A stretch of 64,000 bases of DNA. Origin: Pyrrhosoma nymphula. Taxonomy: Eukaryota > Arthropoda > Insecta > Odonata > Coenagrionidae. The stretch's first letter is position 1. Each line of letters starts with the position of its first letter. Location: the NCBI GenBank assembly GCA_963573305.1, contig OY754331.1, forward strand, positions 15,286,868 through 15,350,867, read 5' to 3'. Shown here piece after piece: positions 25,601 to 36,480 of this stretch. Both the position numbers and the translations under genes were made by a program. The notes under the pieces were generated by a model that was not told the origin of the DNA, did not search any database, and worked only from the letters and a program-made list of their open reading frames with translations.

Positions 25601-28600
25601 ATATCCTTAACTCCACTACCGCATATGCTACACAATTGACCATTAAGTACAATGGGTCTTACGCCACATAAGTGGTGAAATCAATTGATAACTTTTGACT
25701 CTTCCACAATGAACATCGCCAAATTAAGTATGTAGAAGGGTTAATACACTAGCAGCCGCTACAAGAACCCTGTGCACTGAACAGTGCTGCCATCTCTCCC
25801 ACACATAGATAAAAAGTTCCCATGTCTTTTAAACTCAGATGTATGTTTCTATCTGCTCCCAGTCTCAAGAAAAATATTTGGAGATGTTGAACTTGAACTC
25901 ACCTCATATATCATATATGATATCTTGAAGCCTTGTTCTTAGTTGAAATTCTAGCAAACAAATCAGAAGCCTTACAAAGATTGGCTTTGACACTTTTCAT
26001 GCAAGTAAAATTCGTTTTTTACGTAAGACGAAGCTCCGTATTTGTCACTGTTGCAGAAAAGTCCGAATTCAAATACAACAATTCACACTTGAGCCATGCA
26101 CCCTCATGGAGAAATGCAAATAAAGCTTTTACCACTTAGAAAAGTGAGGGTGACCATAGTGTCACAAGATTACAGCCTATTCATGAATCTACATCCAGAA
26201 AAACAACTCACACCCATAGCTAATGGCTTTAAAATTTAACATTACATGAGAAAATTTTGAAGGTAATGGTCACATTGTAATAGTAAGAAAAAATCAAGGC
26301 ATGCACAAAAAAACTTTTCTTTTTGAATGCTCATAAAAAATTCTCGTACTTTAAAGAATTTGATTACGTGAAAATTATCATTCAAAAGAAAGGGTTTCTC
26401 AGTAACTGTAAGCTCCAACATGTGAGCTTGACACGAAAGTAAAATATTTCTGTAAAAATATCAAAAAATACAAAAAGAATTAAGTTTAGGAAAAGACTAC
26501 AGAGTGGTACCAACCAACCACCAGGCATTAACGGGTTAATCCTCTTTCTATATTCCATCCCTGTGACTCACTAGGGGCTTCAGCGTGGGTCATAAACACA
26601 TGCATTGTAGATATTAATCAAGATCATTGGGCTTTACAGTTGCTACCATATTTTATTGTGTATGTTGTATCATTAAATGTGGATGAAATAATTTTTTTTA
26701 TTTTAAAAGCCCAAGTCAAGAATTTTGTATAAATTAATTTGTGATTGTGGTGGGGTAAGTTTACTTTGTTTTTTGCTCATAATTGAGTGTGAAGCCGATG
26801 CAGAGGTGTGTCATCACTGCTCAAGTATCCAGTTAGGGAAGATGCAGGATTATATGTGATGAATTTCCATTGTCTATTCATTCCATTGGCCTCCCCCAAA
26901 TTTTGTTCCATTGTGGACAAATATGAGTTTCATCATGTGTATTGATTTGTGAAATGCGAATGATTATTTCAGAGAGTTGCGGGGTCCATGATGTTTTCCT
27001 CTTTACCCTTGATGTTGCATGTGCCTAATCATTATTTATAGTCCTATTTTTTTCTTTAAAATGTGTATTTTCTCTTGTTGCCTTGCTGAAAAGGTTGAAA
27101 ATGACTTCTTCCATGAAAGCAAATGGTTGAATTTACCTTTAAAATGTTAATGAATATAATTTTTTGGAAAGTTCTGACCTGAATATTACACTGTAAGATT
27201 GTTCATTTTATAATTCTGATTTTTTGGATAAAAAGCAGTAACTAAAAAGGTAATTTTAGTGGTTTTAGAACTCATTAAAATCTACTACATATTAAAGTAT
27301 GTAGACTGCTCTGAGTCAATTTATCATGCTGAGGCAGAGAATGAAAGTAAATAAATTCACTAATTCTAGTTATTAGAGTGCAAACACAAGGTAATTACTT
27401 GGGAAAGGTAAACTATTCTCTTGCCAAAATTAAAATTGAAAAGATAACTGTTCTGTACTCATTATTCAGATTTACATTAGGTGGAAAAAATCAGTTGATC
27501 ATGCCATTATTCCTTTTGCCAGGTTTTGCTGATCATTATTGATTGTGACATTTAGAGAGTGACGTCTAATGTAAATTGTGTTCATCAATGGTTTATCCCT
27601 TTTTATTCATGAAAGCATTCAGTGTCGCATATTGGTATAATAGTTTATTACAATGTGCGTGTAACTACCTCCTCAAAGTTGACCCTCAAATATTTTTTCC
27701 CTGTGCATCGTAGAACGATTGAGAAAAATGGATGAAACACTGTCACATGGGGATGTGCTGATCATTGGAGAAACTCACATTACTCCCACAAAATGCCCGC
27801 CCCGGCAGTTAAAAGGTGTATCTAGCTTGAAACAGGTAAGAACTGTGCATTTGACAATTATTTTAACATGCCTCTCCTTTAATATGATTGTGTAACCACT
27901 AAAAAAACTCTCTGTAAATATTCTTAGCTTTTCTTCCCTGAGATGATAACTTTCAAAGTAACCTTGGAGGTTTTTGCATCATATATCGTATTAATCATTT
28001 TTAGATGGGTATCCATGCCGTAGGGTGTATAAATCATTTAAATTTCTTTTTGATTCCATATTTCTCAGGCAGAGTTGATAACAACACTGAAATCTTATGA
28101 TGTGAATGCCATGACTTTTTCTAGTTTTAAATGTTACAACCGAGGGTGATGCTTACTCAACTAATTGACTTAAGATCATGCATTACTTGTGTCTTTATCT
28201 GTGTTAAATTAAATTCTAATTTATTTCGAACTGTATTTTCTAATTGCAGGACTTCCAAAGTCACCCACAGAATGATATTTCTGTTAAACCTGTAGGCAAT
28301 CATTATGGAATGGATATGAATTATAGAATGGATATGCAAAGAAAAATGGAAACTGAACGACTTCGAATTAAATCCATCGATAGATTAAAACCTGAAGCAG
28401 GTAAGACAAAATTTTTAAAAACTATATGGAGTTCTTCAGTTGCATCATATTACCGTATGGACTTTTGCATAGTTTTTCTATGAAAAATTTGTATTTTTTC
28501 ATTTATTTCGTACATAGTCAGACCCTAGGGTTTTCTATACTTGGGAATTTTAGGTATCTGTCAGAAATGCTATTTTTCACTTTGATATCTCAAAGTTCAC

Positions 28601-31600
28601 AATCAATGTGTATAGAGTTACATATCTTTGTTTTTAACATAGTATCCTCTGCACATATTTTCCGTATTGGTTGTATTATGAAGTAGTAATATTTGGGGTT
28701 GTACATTTATTGCTTGTATTGTACATGCATTATGTATTAATAAATACATATATGCAGTGTACTGCTTTTTCTGGAATATTCTAATAAACTGTTAAAAGTT
28801 CATGCCTGAGAATAACTGTTAAATTAGCATTTAAAAATTTGTTTTACTTTAACTCTCATGTACCCTAACATTAATAGTGAGAGGTAAATCAATGGTCTGA
28901 GGATAGCACTCGTAAGTCAGTTGAGTGACTTTTTATTTATGAAGGGGGATTGATAAATTAGGTGAATGGAGTAATTTTTTTTCCATCGTTTTGGTCAAGT
29001 CGTTCGCTGAACATGTATTTTATTCTTTACCAGCTTACAGTGATCCGATGGTCAATATGCGGCATTCTGCCCCTTATCCAACAAATCCCCAGATGCCAAA
29101 CAACATGCCTCAGCAAGTGCAGCAAGGAGATTACTCGATGATGAGCCACCACTACCACGATGGCGATCACATGTTGGCTAGTCACCAGGTTAGTCACGTT
29201 GCAGCTGTGTTTTGAGCTGACATCGGCAAGCATGAAGATGCTAGTCCCAAATATTCCTCTTGAGAAATTGAATGTTTCGTGAGCTCTCTCAATTGAGCAA
29301 GTTTTTGGTTCCACGCCCTTACTGGTGCTAGGCCAGTGGTTAGTTGTGTGACCCTAATTGTATGCATTTCTCTTCAGCTGGAAGTCAGATGAATTCATTT
29401 AACAAAAATAGTGATTTATCATTTCATGCAGGATATTATCCAATATTGTTATTAATGCTTCAAATACTGGTGGTGGGAGAAGAGACTTACAAGTTGTTTG
29501 AAATAGGGGTCTAGAGGCGGATGGAGAAGATACAATCAACAGAGAGGGAGACAAACACAGATTCCCTTGGCAGGATGGGAAGGGATAGGATGTCGATGAG
29601 GCAGGAAATGAGAAAGTGGAATAAGGGAATAGTATCAAATCAATGGTTGGCGACTTTGCTTTGTGGATTAAAGACATGATGTTTTAAGAATACACTTTGT
29701 TAATATTCCACACAGTATTTATTACACTGAACTATTCCCTTTAGACCCTAAATAAACTTGGAGTCTCACAAATACTCATCAACAGAGTTATAGTAAATTC
29801 TTTATTTTCTACCCATCACTGCTTCTAAATTATTGCCCACTGGAAATAACTATGAACCAGCCATTTGGCAAAATCACTTTGATACATAGGAAAACTTTTA
29901 ATCATAAAAACTAATATATTCCAGGGATGGGTCGGTTACACTTTTTTTCAGTTCAGGTTTGGTTCTTAGCTTCGGTTCATGGTTTCAGTCCTTTATTTAG
30001 TAATTTGCATTGCTCGGTTTTTAATGGTGAGAGAAGCTTTTCTGTTAGATTATTATGCATATCTAGAGTAACCCATCAAGTTATCTCTACCTAACTGCAT
30101 CCATAGGATGATAAAATTTGCAACATTATGTCACACAAAACAATGCTTTATTTCCTCAAAGTTATAAAATCCAGATTACCAATTCTCCTAAAAAGAACAA
30201 ACAAAGAAATAATAGATACAAAAATACGGCAATCAGCATTACCTTCTCGTAAAAGCTGTGCGAGTACAGTAAGATATAATTATACCAGCTATGTATCTCT
30301 CTCAATGGCTCCATATATCTCTCACTTCTCTTCAACCCACCAAAACTTTTTTTGCTCCCTCTTTCATGTTAACCTTGTGTTACTCCTTTTGTCGCAGACT
30401 TCAGAATCTTACAGTTGCCAACTACTATTCCCTTTATGTTTTACGAATAAACTTGATTATATTCCACACATCATTTATTACACTGAACTGGTTTTGACCT
30501 TTTCAGGTCATTATCAAGAGTTCTCTCTTGATAGAGAACCAAACCAGAACCGAAAAAAAGTGGAACCGACCCATCCCTGGAATATGATATTAGTTTTTAT
30601 GATTAAAAGTTTTCCTATGTGTCAACGTGATATAGCCAAATGGCTAGTTCATAAAAATAAATATAATATTCTTTATTCACCGTTAGCATAAATACATATG
30701 ATAGGTGTCGTCAAGGTATGGTACATGTGAATAATTGCGTTTAAAATTAATTCAAAATTATAATTGAGTAAAATAAACATCTCATAATTGAGGAACATAA
30801 CAAGGCAGATCATGTCAATACACTTAATGAAACGATAGACCTTAGAGTTTTAGGCTGGAGAAATCTAGGTTATAATATTCCTCTAGGGAATATAATGGGT
30901 TGGATGTAAGCCAATCTTGGAGAGCCTTACAGAAGCCCACACTAGAGGCTGACTTGGCAGAAATTGGGAGCCTGTTGAAAAATTTGATCGGTAGGCCATC
31001 TACTTTGTATGTTTTATCGAGTCTACAGAGTGGTATATCCATGGAATTTTTGGCTCTGGTGTCATGACAGTGGACATCAGCCCTTGTTGAGTACATGCTC
31101 AGATTTTCTTTAATATGTACTAATGAATGGAATATAAACTGATTGTAAACTGTCATGATTTGAAGATTTTTGAAGAGAGGTTTGCAGTGTTCTAGGGAAC
31201 ATGCATTGACTAAAATTCGTACAGCCTTTTTTTGTAGTATAAGTATAGATTTAGTGTCAGAAGCATGTCCCCACAGTCTTATACCATACGTAATATGGGA
31301 ATGAAAAAAAGCATAATAGGCATTGAGTAAATAGTCCTTACTTACATATAGCTTCAACTTCCTGAGCAGGAATAAGGCTCGTGCCAGTTTCTTACTGACG
31401 TGTAGAACATGAGCATTCCTGGTTAATTTGGAATCTAAGTGAAATCCCAGCAATTTCACAGAGGTAGTTTCTTTGACAGCTGATTTTAGAGAGCATAGAA
31501 GAAACTGGGTTTTATCAGGATTCAAGAAAAGATTGTTGGCGGAAAACCATTCATTCGCCTCTTCGATGATGGCTGGGAGTCTGTTCATGGCATCAGAGTG

Positions 31601-34600
31601 ATTAGAGGAGTTATGTAGGAATGTAGTATCATCAGTGTAGAGCACACAGTTAGTAGTCATATTTGGGCACAGGTCATTGATCATGACCAGGAACAGGAGG
31701 GGTCCAAGCACTGAGCCCTGGGGTACACCATATTGAACACTTAAAGGTTTTGACAGTTTACCATTCACATAAACTGACTGCCTACGATCGGATAAATAGG
31801 AGAGCATAAATTTTAGTTCAACATATTTAAATCCATAGTATTTAAACTTATTCACAAGAATGGTGTGATCAACACAGTCGAAAGCTGATGAGAGGTCGCA
31901 CAATGTAAGTGCCAAGTACTGTTTCTCCTTAAAAGCCTTAATTATGTGCTTTATAACATAATCAACAGCTTGAGTAGTAGACTTATGAGGTCTGAATCCA
32001 AACTGTGTTGGTGTAAAAAGATTTAAAAGTTTCAAAGTGATCCAGAACCTGAGCATATACAATTGTTTCAAAAATTTTGGCAAGTGGAGAAATAATAGAG
32101 ATGGGGCGGTAGTTATTCGGAAGATTAATATCACCACGTTTGTGGATAGGAATAACTTTAGAATACTTTAGATGATCAGGAAAATAACCAGACTGAAGGC
32201 AAGAGTTAACAACATTAGCGAGAGGGTATGCTACCCAGTTAATAACTGATTTGATTAAATTATTTGAGAGCCCATATACATCAGTACAGTTAGAGTTTTT
32301 AAATTTTCTGACTATTTTTAATAATATCTACCTGAGAAACTTCTTTCCATTTGAATACAGAATTAGTGGAGGGAGTCTTTTGTAATAAATCACTGGCCAT
32401 GTTGGGTGGTAATTTATGAACACTATTGATATCAGCTATAATGTTTTCTATTGAACAAATAAAGACATTATTAAAAGTTTCTGAGCCAATTGGTATGTCA
32501 CTGGATTTACAACTTAATCCTATTTCATTTTTAATAACAGACCAAGCTGCTTTACATTTATTGGGGGCATTATTGATGTAATTATCATTAGCATAGCATT
32601 TCGCCAGTCTTAACTCTGTATGGTATTGCTTCTTTTGAATGTTATAGACCTTTTTAAGCTCCTCGCAACCGCTTAACCTGAACTGTTTATGTAAACTTAG
32701 CAAATTCCTTCTCATGTTGTCAAGATCTGTGTTGAACCATTTTGCCCGTTGATGGGACTCAAGTTTCAGCTGAATTAGCTTCATTGGGAAAGCATGCTCA
32801 AACAATAGTAAGAAATGGCTAATAAAGGCTGCAAATTTTCCCTGGCCATCAGTATCAGGGAGCAAGGTATCCCAGTCGGAATTACTTAACAAGTTTATAA
32901 ACTCATAAGTATGATGAAAATTCATTTGTCTAACACACATGGTTTTGGGAGTTTATATATTATTACCTGCACCCAGCTTGGTGTGCCATGTAAAGGAAAT
33001 CGCTAAATGATCGGAGAGCATTGGGTCAAAGACTCCAAGGGTATGGGCGGAATTGTCAATATTGGTTATTACATTGTCAAGACAGGCACTCAACCTGGTG
33101 GGTTCAGAGTTTGCACAGTATAGATCATAGGCCCTTAGAAGGATGCCTATTTGGGGGTTATTCCTTGATGGACAGCCCATATCAACATTTAGATCAGTAC
33201 CTATCACAATGTTAGTGTGAAAATTCTGAAAATAAATTAAGACCTTCTCAAGTTGTTCACAGAACAGATCAAAATCTCCCTTAGGAGAACGATAGATAGA
33301 GGCAACAATCAATCTGATACCCTTGAGGTGTATGGCAGCTATTTCAAAGTGCATATCAATGCAAAATTGATTTAAATCAAAGGGCTTACATACTAGGTTG
33401 TTTGATACAAATAGGCAAGTACCACCATTTTTTGTTGACTGTCGGCAGTAAATGGAACTAAGATTGAAACCTTGTAGTTGATAGAGGTCAGTTTCATCCT
33501 CGTGTAGCCAATGCTCTGTTAGACACAAGATATCATACTTTCTAGATTCAAGAAAATGCTCAATTTGACAGATTTTGTTCTTAATACACTGCACATTGAA
33601 CACTAAAACATCAATGTTTTTGTTGCTAGAGCTATGGCTTATAAGTGCTAGTCAAAGGTGGCTAGTGCTTGTTAATTTATACTTCTGAGCTCCAGTTTGT
33701 TGACGAGTTATTGGCTTAGTAGACATACCAGCGGTGGGAGCACTAGAAAACGAGGTAGCGTCCTCGACCAATGTAGCACTAACACTAGTGTCATTAGGGC
33801 TACCGAGATCCACTTTGGTGAAATTAAGTCTTTTAGGAGGGAAAAATCTACCCACATAAACGTCAGAGGGCCAATTGTCACTTTTTAAAAGTTCATCGCG
33901 AAGATTCCAAGGCGCATTAATCTTGAATGAACGATGGTGTTCACCAATGTTAATGTCTTCACACACGAAATCACCTTGGGGAAATTTCCCACGTAGGTAT
34001 TTTGTTATGTCCTCGGTCGCTGTATCCCGCTGAACATGTCCAACATACACTAAAGCACGACGTGGAACACCGGAGAAGTTAAAGTTGTCTGACATAGTTA
34101 TAGTTATCAATAGTTATTTCCAGTGGGCAATAATTTAGAAGCGGTGATGGGTAGAAAATAAAGAATTTACTATAACTCTCTTGATGAGTACTTGTGTCAC
34201 TCCCAAGTTTATTTTGGGTCTATAGGGAATAGGAATTAAGCCATCTGTGGTTTCATGTGATGTATTTTCTCTGGAAAGGAAGTTCATCAGCATAAATCAA
34301 CATTCTTCTTTTCTTTCTTTGTTAGCAGGATGGGGGAGTGGGCATGGCTGATGTCAGCGGTATGCCAGGAGTAGGTGTGGCTAACCTCCCTCCAGAGCTG
34401 CATTTGAAGATGTTAACATGCCCTGATTTTAAAAAGTACACAAACATGCTTCTAGTGGCAGTGTTTGGCCGTGATGTGTTGGCCAGTCACTGTCTAAATG
34501 GAAGCAAAGGAAGTTCAAAGCCACGCCTGGATCGAGATAAAGTTACTCGAGTCATTGGTATGTTGTACCTTTTGTCTGTTAATAATGAACCTGTTGGTTC

Positions 34601-36480
34601 CTTAAAACAATTTTTAATTGTACGTAGTGTATTATCAGTATGTACATATTCCTAATTTTCAGGTTAGGTTTTTGTTTTTAAATCATTCGTAAGTTTCAAT
34701 CAATCTTGAGGAAAAAAGATCGCCAATTGTTGATGTGGAGCATTGTAACAACTATTCTATTCTTTAGCTTTTTTATTTTGTTATTCTTTAGCTTTTTTGT
34801 AAATAATTTTCATCTTGTGCATGAAAAAATTGACGTTTGGAAGCTTTAAACAAACAATTTCTATGATCCGTGGGCTTTCAGAAAAGGTACTGTTGCACGT
34901 TTGAAATTCAATTCCCAAATTTTATATTTAAGGGTAGTTGCCAATAAGTTCTTAATTTTTTAAATTATATTTTCTCGTCACAATAATATGCTCTGGGTAT
35001 AGAAGGCCTCTGGATGACAAACTCCTGTCCCAGTAGCATTTGTTATGCACTCATAAACACCTTCCAAGTGAGATTTCTGCAACTCACTAGCAGTAAAATA
35101 TCCTGAGCGCAAAGTCTACAAGTAGCCCTGAGCTCTAAACATGCCTTATCCCAAGTTTTTTTCAGATAAAATTTTTTATTTGTCTTTCTGTGAAACTACA
35201 TTGCCATGATAGTTAAATTTACAGAATGTGTAAAAACATTTCCAGTAACATCTGTTGCAGAAAGCGGAAGAAAAGTCAGATCTTTCATGTTACAATGTAA
35301 TGTTACAAGTTATGGGTAGCTGTATAAAAATAAAAAATGTTTAGAGGAAATTAGCATTGGTTTTTTTTCAATCAGGACTCGTGTTGTAACTATCTCTGTT
35401 CAAGTAGACATATTAAAGTGCCTGAAAATATCCACTGTTACTGTGCCAGTTTAATTTAGGTTGCAATGACTGCATGAATAAGTACATCCAGCTTTGCATT
35501 TGTGCATGTTTTTTTTTTGTTTAGTTCAAATCTCTTTATTCACTGGTGGTACCTTAAGTTGTTGAAATAATCTTTTTAGTTTCGTCTGAAGCTATCATTT
35601 CATCAGCAAAGGGCATTTCAGAGTTGTTTTTTTTTTCAGGTTCCCTTCAAAATTGGAGTGCTAATCTTACATGAGAGCATGAGTTACTTAAAATTATGTT
35701 GTATGTACAGTCGCCGCATGAAGTCTGGCGACATCAACAAATGCGCCGAATAAGCAAAACTACGATTTTGTGTGGCTCCACTGATTCAAAAGTGAGGGGT
35801 GGGGAGGGGAGATGGAGAGGAGGGGGGGTGGGAAGGAGGTGAGAAAGTGGCCAGAGTAGTCGTGAATTGGAACCTCATCTTGGGGGCTAGTGAATTAAGG
35901 GGATTAAGTTGCCGATGTCACCAGACTTTGTGGGCGACTATACATAGTTAAAAAGATCAGCATACTTTTGTGCATTTTTTTTGCTAGAAGCAGCAGGCAT
36001 GGAATAGTTAGTACTTTTGAGCTGTCATTTCATTCAGTAGGTTACTTATCTTTTGTTCCACTTTTTTATTCCAAGATGCGGCTACATTCAATTCCATCAA
36101 ATTGAAACCAATTTTATGAGACCAAATGGAAACAGGTTGATGCACTCTCTTATTCCTGGTCATTAATGTTAAAATTAAGAACTTTAATTCTTTCAGCTAT
36201 CTTCGTAGAATATATTGTAAATGTTGTATGTAACGTTGCAAATAATTGTCAGAAGTCGTTTTTCCCTTAGAAAAGTAAATGCATCCAATCAATTTTTAGT
36301 TTCTCATGCATTAAATCTTTGATGTGAAACATTTTGTTATTTTCCTCCGTAGCCACTGTGATGCAGAAATTTGATGTCCCTGCTAGTACAGTCCGTGAAG
36401 CCATCCGTGTCAAGCTCAACAATGAGGACAAGTTGAAGAAACGGGCCAGAAGAGCAACGCTGGCCATGCTTCCGCAGTAA
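13195..36480 (+). CDS. BTB-BEN domain transcriptional regulator, nine coding exons
   Basis: Probable nuclear regulator: the BTB/POZ domain mediates dimerisation and the BEN domain binds DNA or chromatin partners (family knowledge). Exons: 13195-13377, 13456-13644, 15089-15632, 23629-23703, 27714-27835, 28250-28400, 29034-29188, 34329-34557, 36353-36480. All junctions are GT-AG and phases agree, giving 1,776 nt or 591 residues. BTB spans about residues 8-120, opening CLKWNNFSDNILTSLENLW as in tramtrack-type arthropod BTB proteins. Then come NPSKKKRP (likely nuclear signal), a long Glu/Asp/Gly tract, a Met/His-rich linker and a C-terminal BEN domain (about 485-585). Start chosen at ATGGACGCAAAG (context GCGATGG). 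BTB plus BEN resembles vertebrate NACC1, but orthology is not shown, so no symbol is given. The last intron boundaries are clear; introns 3 and 7 are full of transposons. Confidence 0.88.
13645..15088. other. Intron 2 of BTB-BEN
   Basis: No gene. The ORF at 13,948-14,328 is open sequence without a domain. Around 14,745-14,830 a weak tRNA-like stretch (GGGTAGCATGGTGGTCTGC ... GGTTTCTATTC) may be a SINE head. Confidence 0.4.
15089..15632 (+). CDS. Exon 3: basic signal and acidic low-complexity region
   Basis: Acceptor CCCCCAG|GGGG, donor CAAAG|GTGAGT, 544 nt (phase 0 to 1). It encodes NPSKKKRPIP, a Ser-rich stretch (NSSASSSSS) and then about 75 residues dominated by Glu, Asp and Gly, and ends PLMSAVARLKESAGHTK. 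The purine-rich coding strand gives long proline/serine-rich ORFs on the opposite strand, which are artefacts. The acidic tract is probably variable in length between individuals. Confidence 0.88.
15831..16107. mobile_element. TTAA-flanked MITE
   Basis: TTAA (15827-15830) precedes a left end containing TGAATGCCAATG. The right end is CATGGCACTCATGGGG followed by TTAA (16108-16111). The imperfect inverted ends and TTAA target suggest a piggyBac-type MITE of about 280 bp. Confidence 0.4.
16932..18203. mobile_element. TTA-flanked MITE, PIF/Harbinger-like, 46-bp inverted repeats
   Basis: Ends AGCCCGGTGTCCCACGG (from 16932) and its complement (to 18203) continue as inverted repeats for about 46 bp, through TAAATTTATTCATGAAT, with few mismatches. 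TTA on both sides (16929-16931, 18204-18206) is a 3-bp target duplication of the Harbinger type. The 1.27 kb interior has no transposase. Confidence 0.8.
20129..20923. mobile_element. MITE with AAGGCTGTTTYACAYG ends
   Basis: AAGGCTGTTTTACATG at the left and CGTGTGAAACAGCCTT at the right are inverted with two transitions over 16 bp. TTAA occurs at the left boundary only. Interior non-coding. Related end sequence recurs at 21,819. Confidence 0.45.
21819..22034. mobile_element. Short MITE with AAGGCCGTTTTACACG ends
   Basis: Left AAGGCCGTTTTACACG and right CATGTAAAACCGTTT are imperfect inverted repeats about 200 bp apart. Internal GTACAAACG and TTTACAAACAAATGTAC are also inverted. Resembles the element at 20,129 in its terminal motif. 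Confidence 0.45.
24782..25100 (-). pseudogene. Decayed mariner transposase C-terminus
   Basis: The minus-strand frame MLFRQDILISATHQAFL to KAVFAAAMALK contains YSSELTTCNFWLYAMIKEA, which lines up with the mariner SPDL(x)PCDFWLF(x)KLKEA catalytic block; both acidic residues of that block are changed (D to E and D to N). Just upstream (25,055-25,100), another frame gives NDHMRQH where mariner has HDNARPH. Strongly decayed, no full element ends found. Confidence 0.65.
25320..25575 (+). mobile_element. Non-LTR retrotransposon 3' end fragment
   Basis: The frame LNRLTGNLREISNFPLFKRR followed by LQQNLVEI is the typical last segment of a Jockey/CR1-type reverse transcriptase ORF. A short 3' UTR follows and ends in AATAAATCTATTCTATTCTA, the pentanucleotide tail seen at the 3' ends of such elements. 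5'-truncated. Confidence 0.65.
27714..29188 (+). CDS. Exons 5-7 of BTB-BEN: linker region
   Basis: Exon 5 (27714-27835) encodes RLRKMDETLSHGDVLIIGE and ends LKQ. Exon 6 (28250-28400) encodes DFQSHPQNDISVKP and a Met/Arg-rich helix (MDMQRKMETERLRIKSIDR). Exon 7 (29034-29188) encodes a Pro/Gln/Met/His-rich segment ending MLASHQ. Phases 1-0-1-0 fit. No known fold is recognisable; probably a flexible linker before the BEN domain. Exon 4 (23629-23703, GENYEPPAPNKVMLPPLG) joins it upstream. Confidence 0.85.
30842..32290 (-). pseudogene. Reverse transcriptase region of the intronic retrotransposon
   Basis: Recognisable RT blocks: LTLCDLSSAFDCVDHTIL, YGVPQGSVLGPLLFLVMIND and LYTDDTTF. The catalytic box reads YTDD instead of the usual YADD. 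The C-terminal part (LLGFHLDSKLTRNAHV, LRLWGH-like, then FFNRLPISAK) is typical for the clade. N-terminal RT blocks (NYRPISIISPLAKIFE) are in other frames upstream of 32,030. Confidence 0.85.
32299..33603 (-). pseudogene. Endonuclease and connector of the intronic retrotransposon
   Basis: APE-type endonuclease motifs: DILCLTEHWL, GTCLFVSNN, VASIYRSPKGDF, IGTDLNVD and LSDHLAISF. A TAA at 32,953-32,955 interrupts the frame, which then continues as TPKTMCVRQMNFHHTYEF to 32,299, so both halves were one ORF. Confidence 0.82.
33652..34110 (-). pseudogene. ORF1-like gag protein of the intronic retrotransposon
   Basis: 152 codons from ATG (ITITMSDNFNFSGVPRRALV). The segment ALVYVGHVQRDTATEDI through DVYVGRFFPPKR resembles the C-terminal domain found in ORF1 of Jockey/CR1-like elements, an RNA-binding-type fold. 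No zinc finger is seen. N-terminal part probably missing. Confidence 0.6.
34329..36480 (+). CDS. Exons 8-9: BEN domain
   Basis: Exon 8 (34329-34557) encodes NLPPELHLKMLTCPDFKKYT, LLVAVFGRDVLASHCLNG and PRLDRDKVTRVIG. Exon 9 (36353-36480) encodes TVMQKFDVPASTVREAIRVK and ends RRATLAMLPQ-stop. The order (a helical start, the FGRDVLA block, a Lys/Pro basic loop, then KV..V and a REAIRVK helix) matches BEN domains. The exon 8 acceptor reads TTAGCAG, a NAGNAG site that could add one Gln. Confidence 0.85.
34558..36352. other. Intron 8 of BTB-BEN
   Basis: Apart from the TA-flanked MITE at 35,708-35,940, nothing recognised. Confidence 0.5.
35708..35940. mobile_element. TA-flanked mariner-like MITE
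   Basis: The left end AGTCGCCGCATGAAGTCTGG and GACATC are mirrored at the right by GATGTC, CCAGACTTTGTGGGCGACT, giving inverted repeats of about 28 bp, with TA at each side. About 233 bp with a G-rich interior. Non-coding. Confidence 0.75.

Larger units (their letters stand above)
24082..26535. mobile_element. Possible TTAA-flanked composite element
   Basis: TTAA+CCCGGTAATGCCTG at the left (24078 on) and CAGGCATTAACGGG+TTAA at the right (to 26539) are inverted with one mismatch over 14 bp, a piggyBac-like arrangement. Inside are a decayed mariner transposase and a non-LTR 3' fragment, so the 2.45 kb span would be a nest. It could instead be two unrelated solo ends. Confidence 0.4.
23704..27713. 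other. Intron 4 of BTB-BEN (4 kb)
   Basis: Holds the TTAA-flanked composite at 24,082-26,535. The remainder (26,540-27,713) shows no gene or repeat ends that I recognise. Confidence 0.5.
30664..34123 (-). mobile_element. Non-LTR retrotransposon (Jockey/CR1-like), near full length, inactive
   Basis: Minus-strand order is ORF1-like (34110-33652), apurinic endonuclease (33603-32953), connecting region (32940-32299) and reverse transcriptase (32290-30842). In-frame TAA at 32953-32955 and at least two frameshifts (near 32,300 and 32,030) show it is dead. It lies in intron 7 of BTB-BEN, antisense to the gene, and inside one arm of a foldback element, so it is the younger insertion. Confidence 0.88.
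29730..34232. repeat. Foldback element split by a retrotransposon
   Basis: The left arm (about 29,730-29,990) reads inward through CTTTATTTTCTACCCATCAC, GCCCACTGGAAATAACTA, CATTTGGC and CCAGGGATGGGTCGGTT. The right arm is its reverse complement but in two pieces: 30,530-30,663 and 34,124-34,232, separated by the non-LTR element at 30,664-34,123. Removing that element restores one inverted repeat of about 250 bp per arm around a 540-bp loop. Arms are roughly 90% identical by eye. The innermost GATGGGTCGGTT motif could be hAT-like ends; classification is uncertain. Confidence 0.75.
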
